Shown: in pieces, positions 63,848 through 64,000 of the stretch
How the letters are laid out: the number at the start of each line of letters is the position of its first letter
How positions within the stretch are numbered: the first letter of the stretch is position 1
Assembly: GCF_914271545.1 (NCBI RefSeq)
Contig: NZ_CAJZAH010000010.1
Location: 89,732-153,731 of the forward strand
Reading direction: 5' to 3'
Length of the DNA: 64,000 nucleotides
Origin: Cupriavidus respiraculi
GTDB lineage: Bacteria; Pseudomonadota; Gammaproteobacteria; Burkholderiales; Burkholderiaceae
Program-made: the position numbers and the translations under genes
The notes under the pieces: generated by a model
Seen by the model: the letters and a program-made list of their open reading frames with translations, nothing else
Told to the model about the DNA's origin: nothing
The model's database searches: none

Positions 63848-64000
63848 GTGCTTTTTTTGTCGTTGGGCGTGATACGTAAGGCAGTCCAGCTGGCCGGTCT
63901 CGGTGCCGTCTCAACAGGGTGGGGCGGTTGAGTTCGCGATGGCTCTTTCCAGGTCCAGCCGATTGATCTGCCGCTTGCGCTTGGCGCCCGGGGTTGGCTT
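63847..64000 (-). mobile_element. IS1202/ISNCY-type insertion sequence, second copy (cut by window edge)
   Basis: Nearly identical to 62232-62385, in the same orientation. Differences are few (for example TTGAGTTCG against TTGACCCCG near the transposase stop). It directly follows the first copy in tandem. Confidence 0.85.
63911..64000 (-). CDS. C-terminal part of a second ISNCY-type transposase (continues outside window)
   Basis: The stop (TGA) is at 63911-63913 and the last residues are AIANSTAPPC, one residue different from the first copy. The rest lies beyond base 64000. Confidence 0.85.
   Translation of the reverse strand, partial: KPTPGAKRKRQINRLDLERAIANSTAPPC

Overview
The window is a high-GC stretch (low-to-mid 60s % by eye) with the gene content of a conjugative plasmid or megaplasmid from a Burkholderiaceae-type betaproteobacterium (Ralstonia/Cupriavidus-like). 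The genus is inferred from protein style only. No rRNA, tRNA, CRISPR array or core metabolic gene was seen.

Layout. (1) 1-7.6 kb, replication and DNA-processing module: the C-terminal part of a SNF2-type helicase, a NERD-nuclease/superfamily-1 helicase, a Rep_3-like initiator, an origin with 14 bipartite iterons (CCAAT-N6-CACCTT), a DUF1016/PD-(D/E)XK nuclease and a broken vapC toxin gene. (2) 7.9-13 kb, signalling module: a periplasmic pterin-binding-like (SUOX-fold, PruR-like) protein, a hybrid sensor histidine kinase and a pteridine-reductase-like SDR (PruA-like) in overlapping order, followed by a small helical protein and a BetR-HTH/receiver protein on the other strand. (3) 13-33.3 kb: a trimeric autotransporter adhesin and an OmpA-family protein that runs by an ATGA overlap straight into a complete VirB2-3-4-5-(lipoprotein)-6-8-9-10-11-1 type IV secretion operon. 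This continues into a TrbM-like protein, StbB/StbC-like stability proteins, a VirD4/TrwB coupling protein and a MobF (TrwC/TraI) relaxase-helicase. (4) 33.8-62 kb, accessory region: lipoproteins, a GT32-like glycosyltransferase overlapping a GT25-sulfotransferase-GH16 fusion, two uracil-DNA-glycosylase-like proteins, an H-NS family protein, an RloC/PrrC-type AAA_13 ATPase, a decayed tyrosine integrase, a COG3904 periplasmic protease-like protein, a TonB-like gene broken by an amber codon, a NucA/NucB DNase lipoprotein, and backbone genes (plasmid-related protein, DUF932, HTH-like protein). (5) 62.2-64 kb: two IS1202/ISNCY-type copies in direct tandem, the second cut by the window edge.

How it may work together. 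The most interesting reading is that a pterin-responsive sensor (periplasmic binder, membrane kinase, pterin-making reductase) is encoded next to a surface adhesin and OmpA protein that are themselves transcriptionally joined to the mating-pair apparatus. In Agrobacterium a PruA/PruR pterin pathway controls attachment through the cyclic-di-GMP enzyme DcpA; here the output protein would be a histidine kinase, and the nearest candidate targets are adhesion and conjugation. This is inference from gene order and family resemblance. Many accessory genes are truncated or frameshifted, as expected for a plasmid region with repeated insertion and decay.
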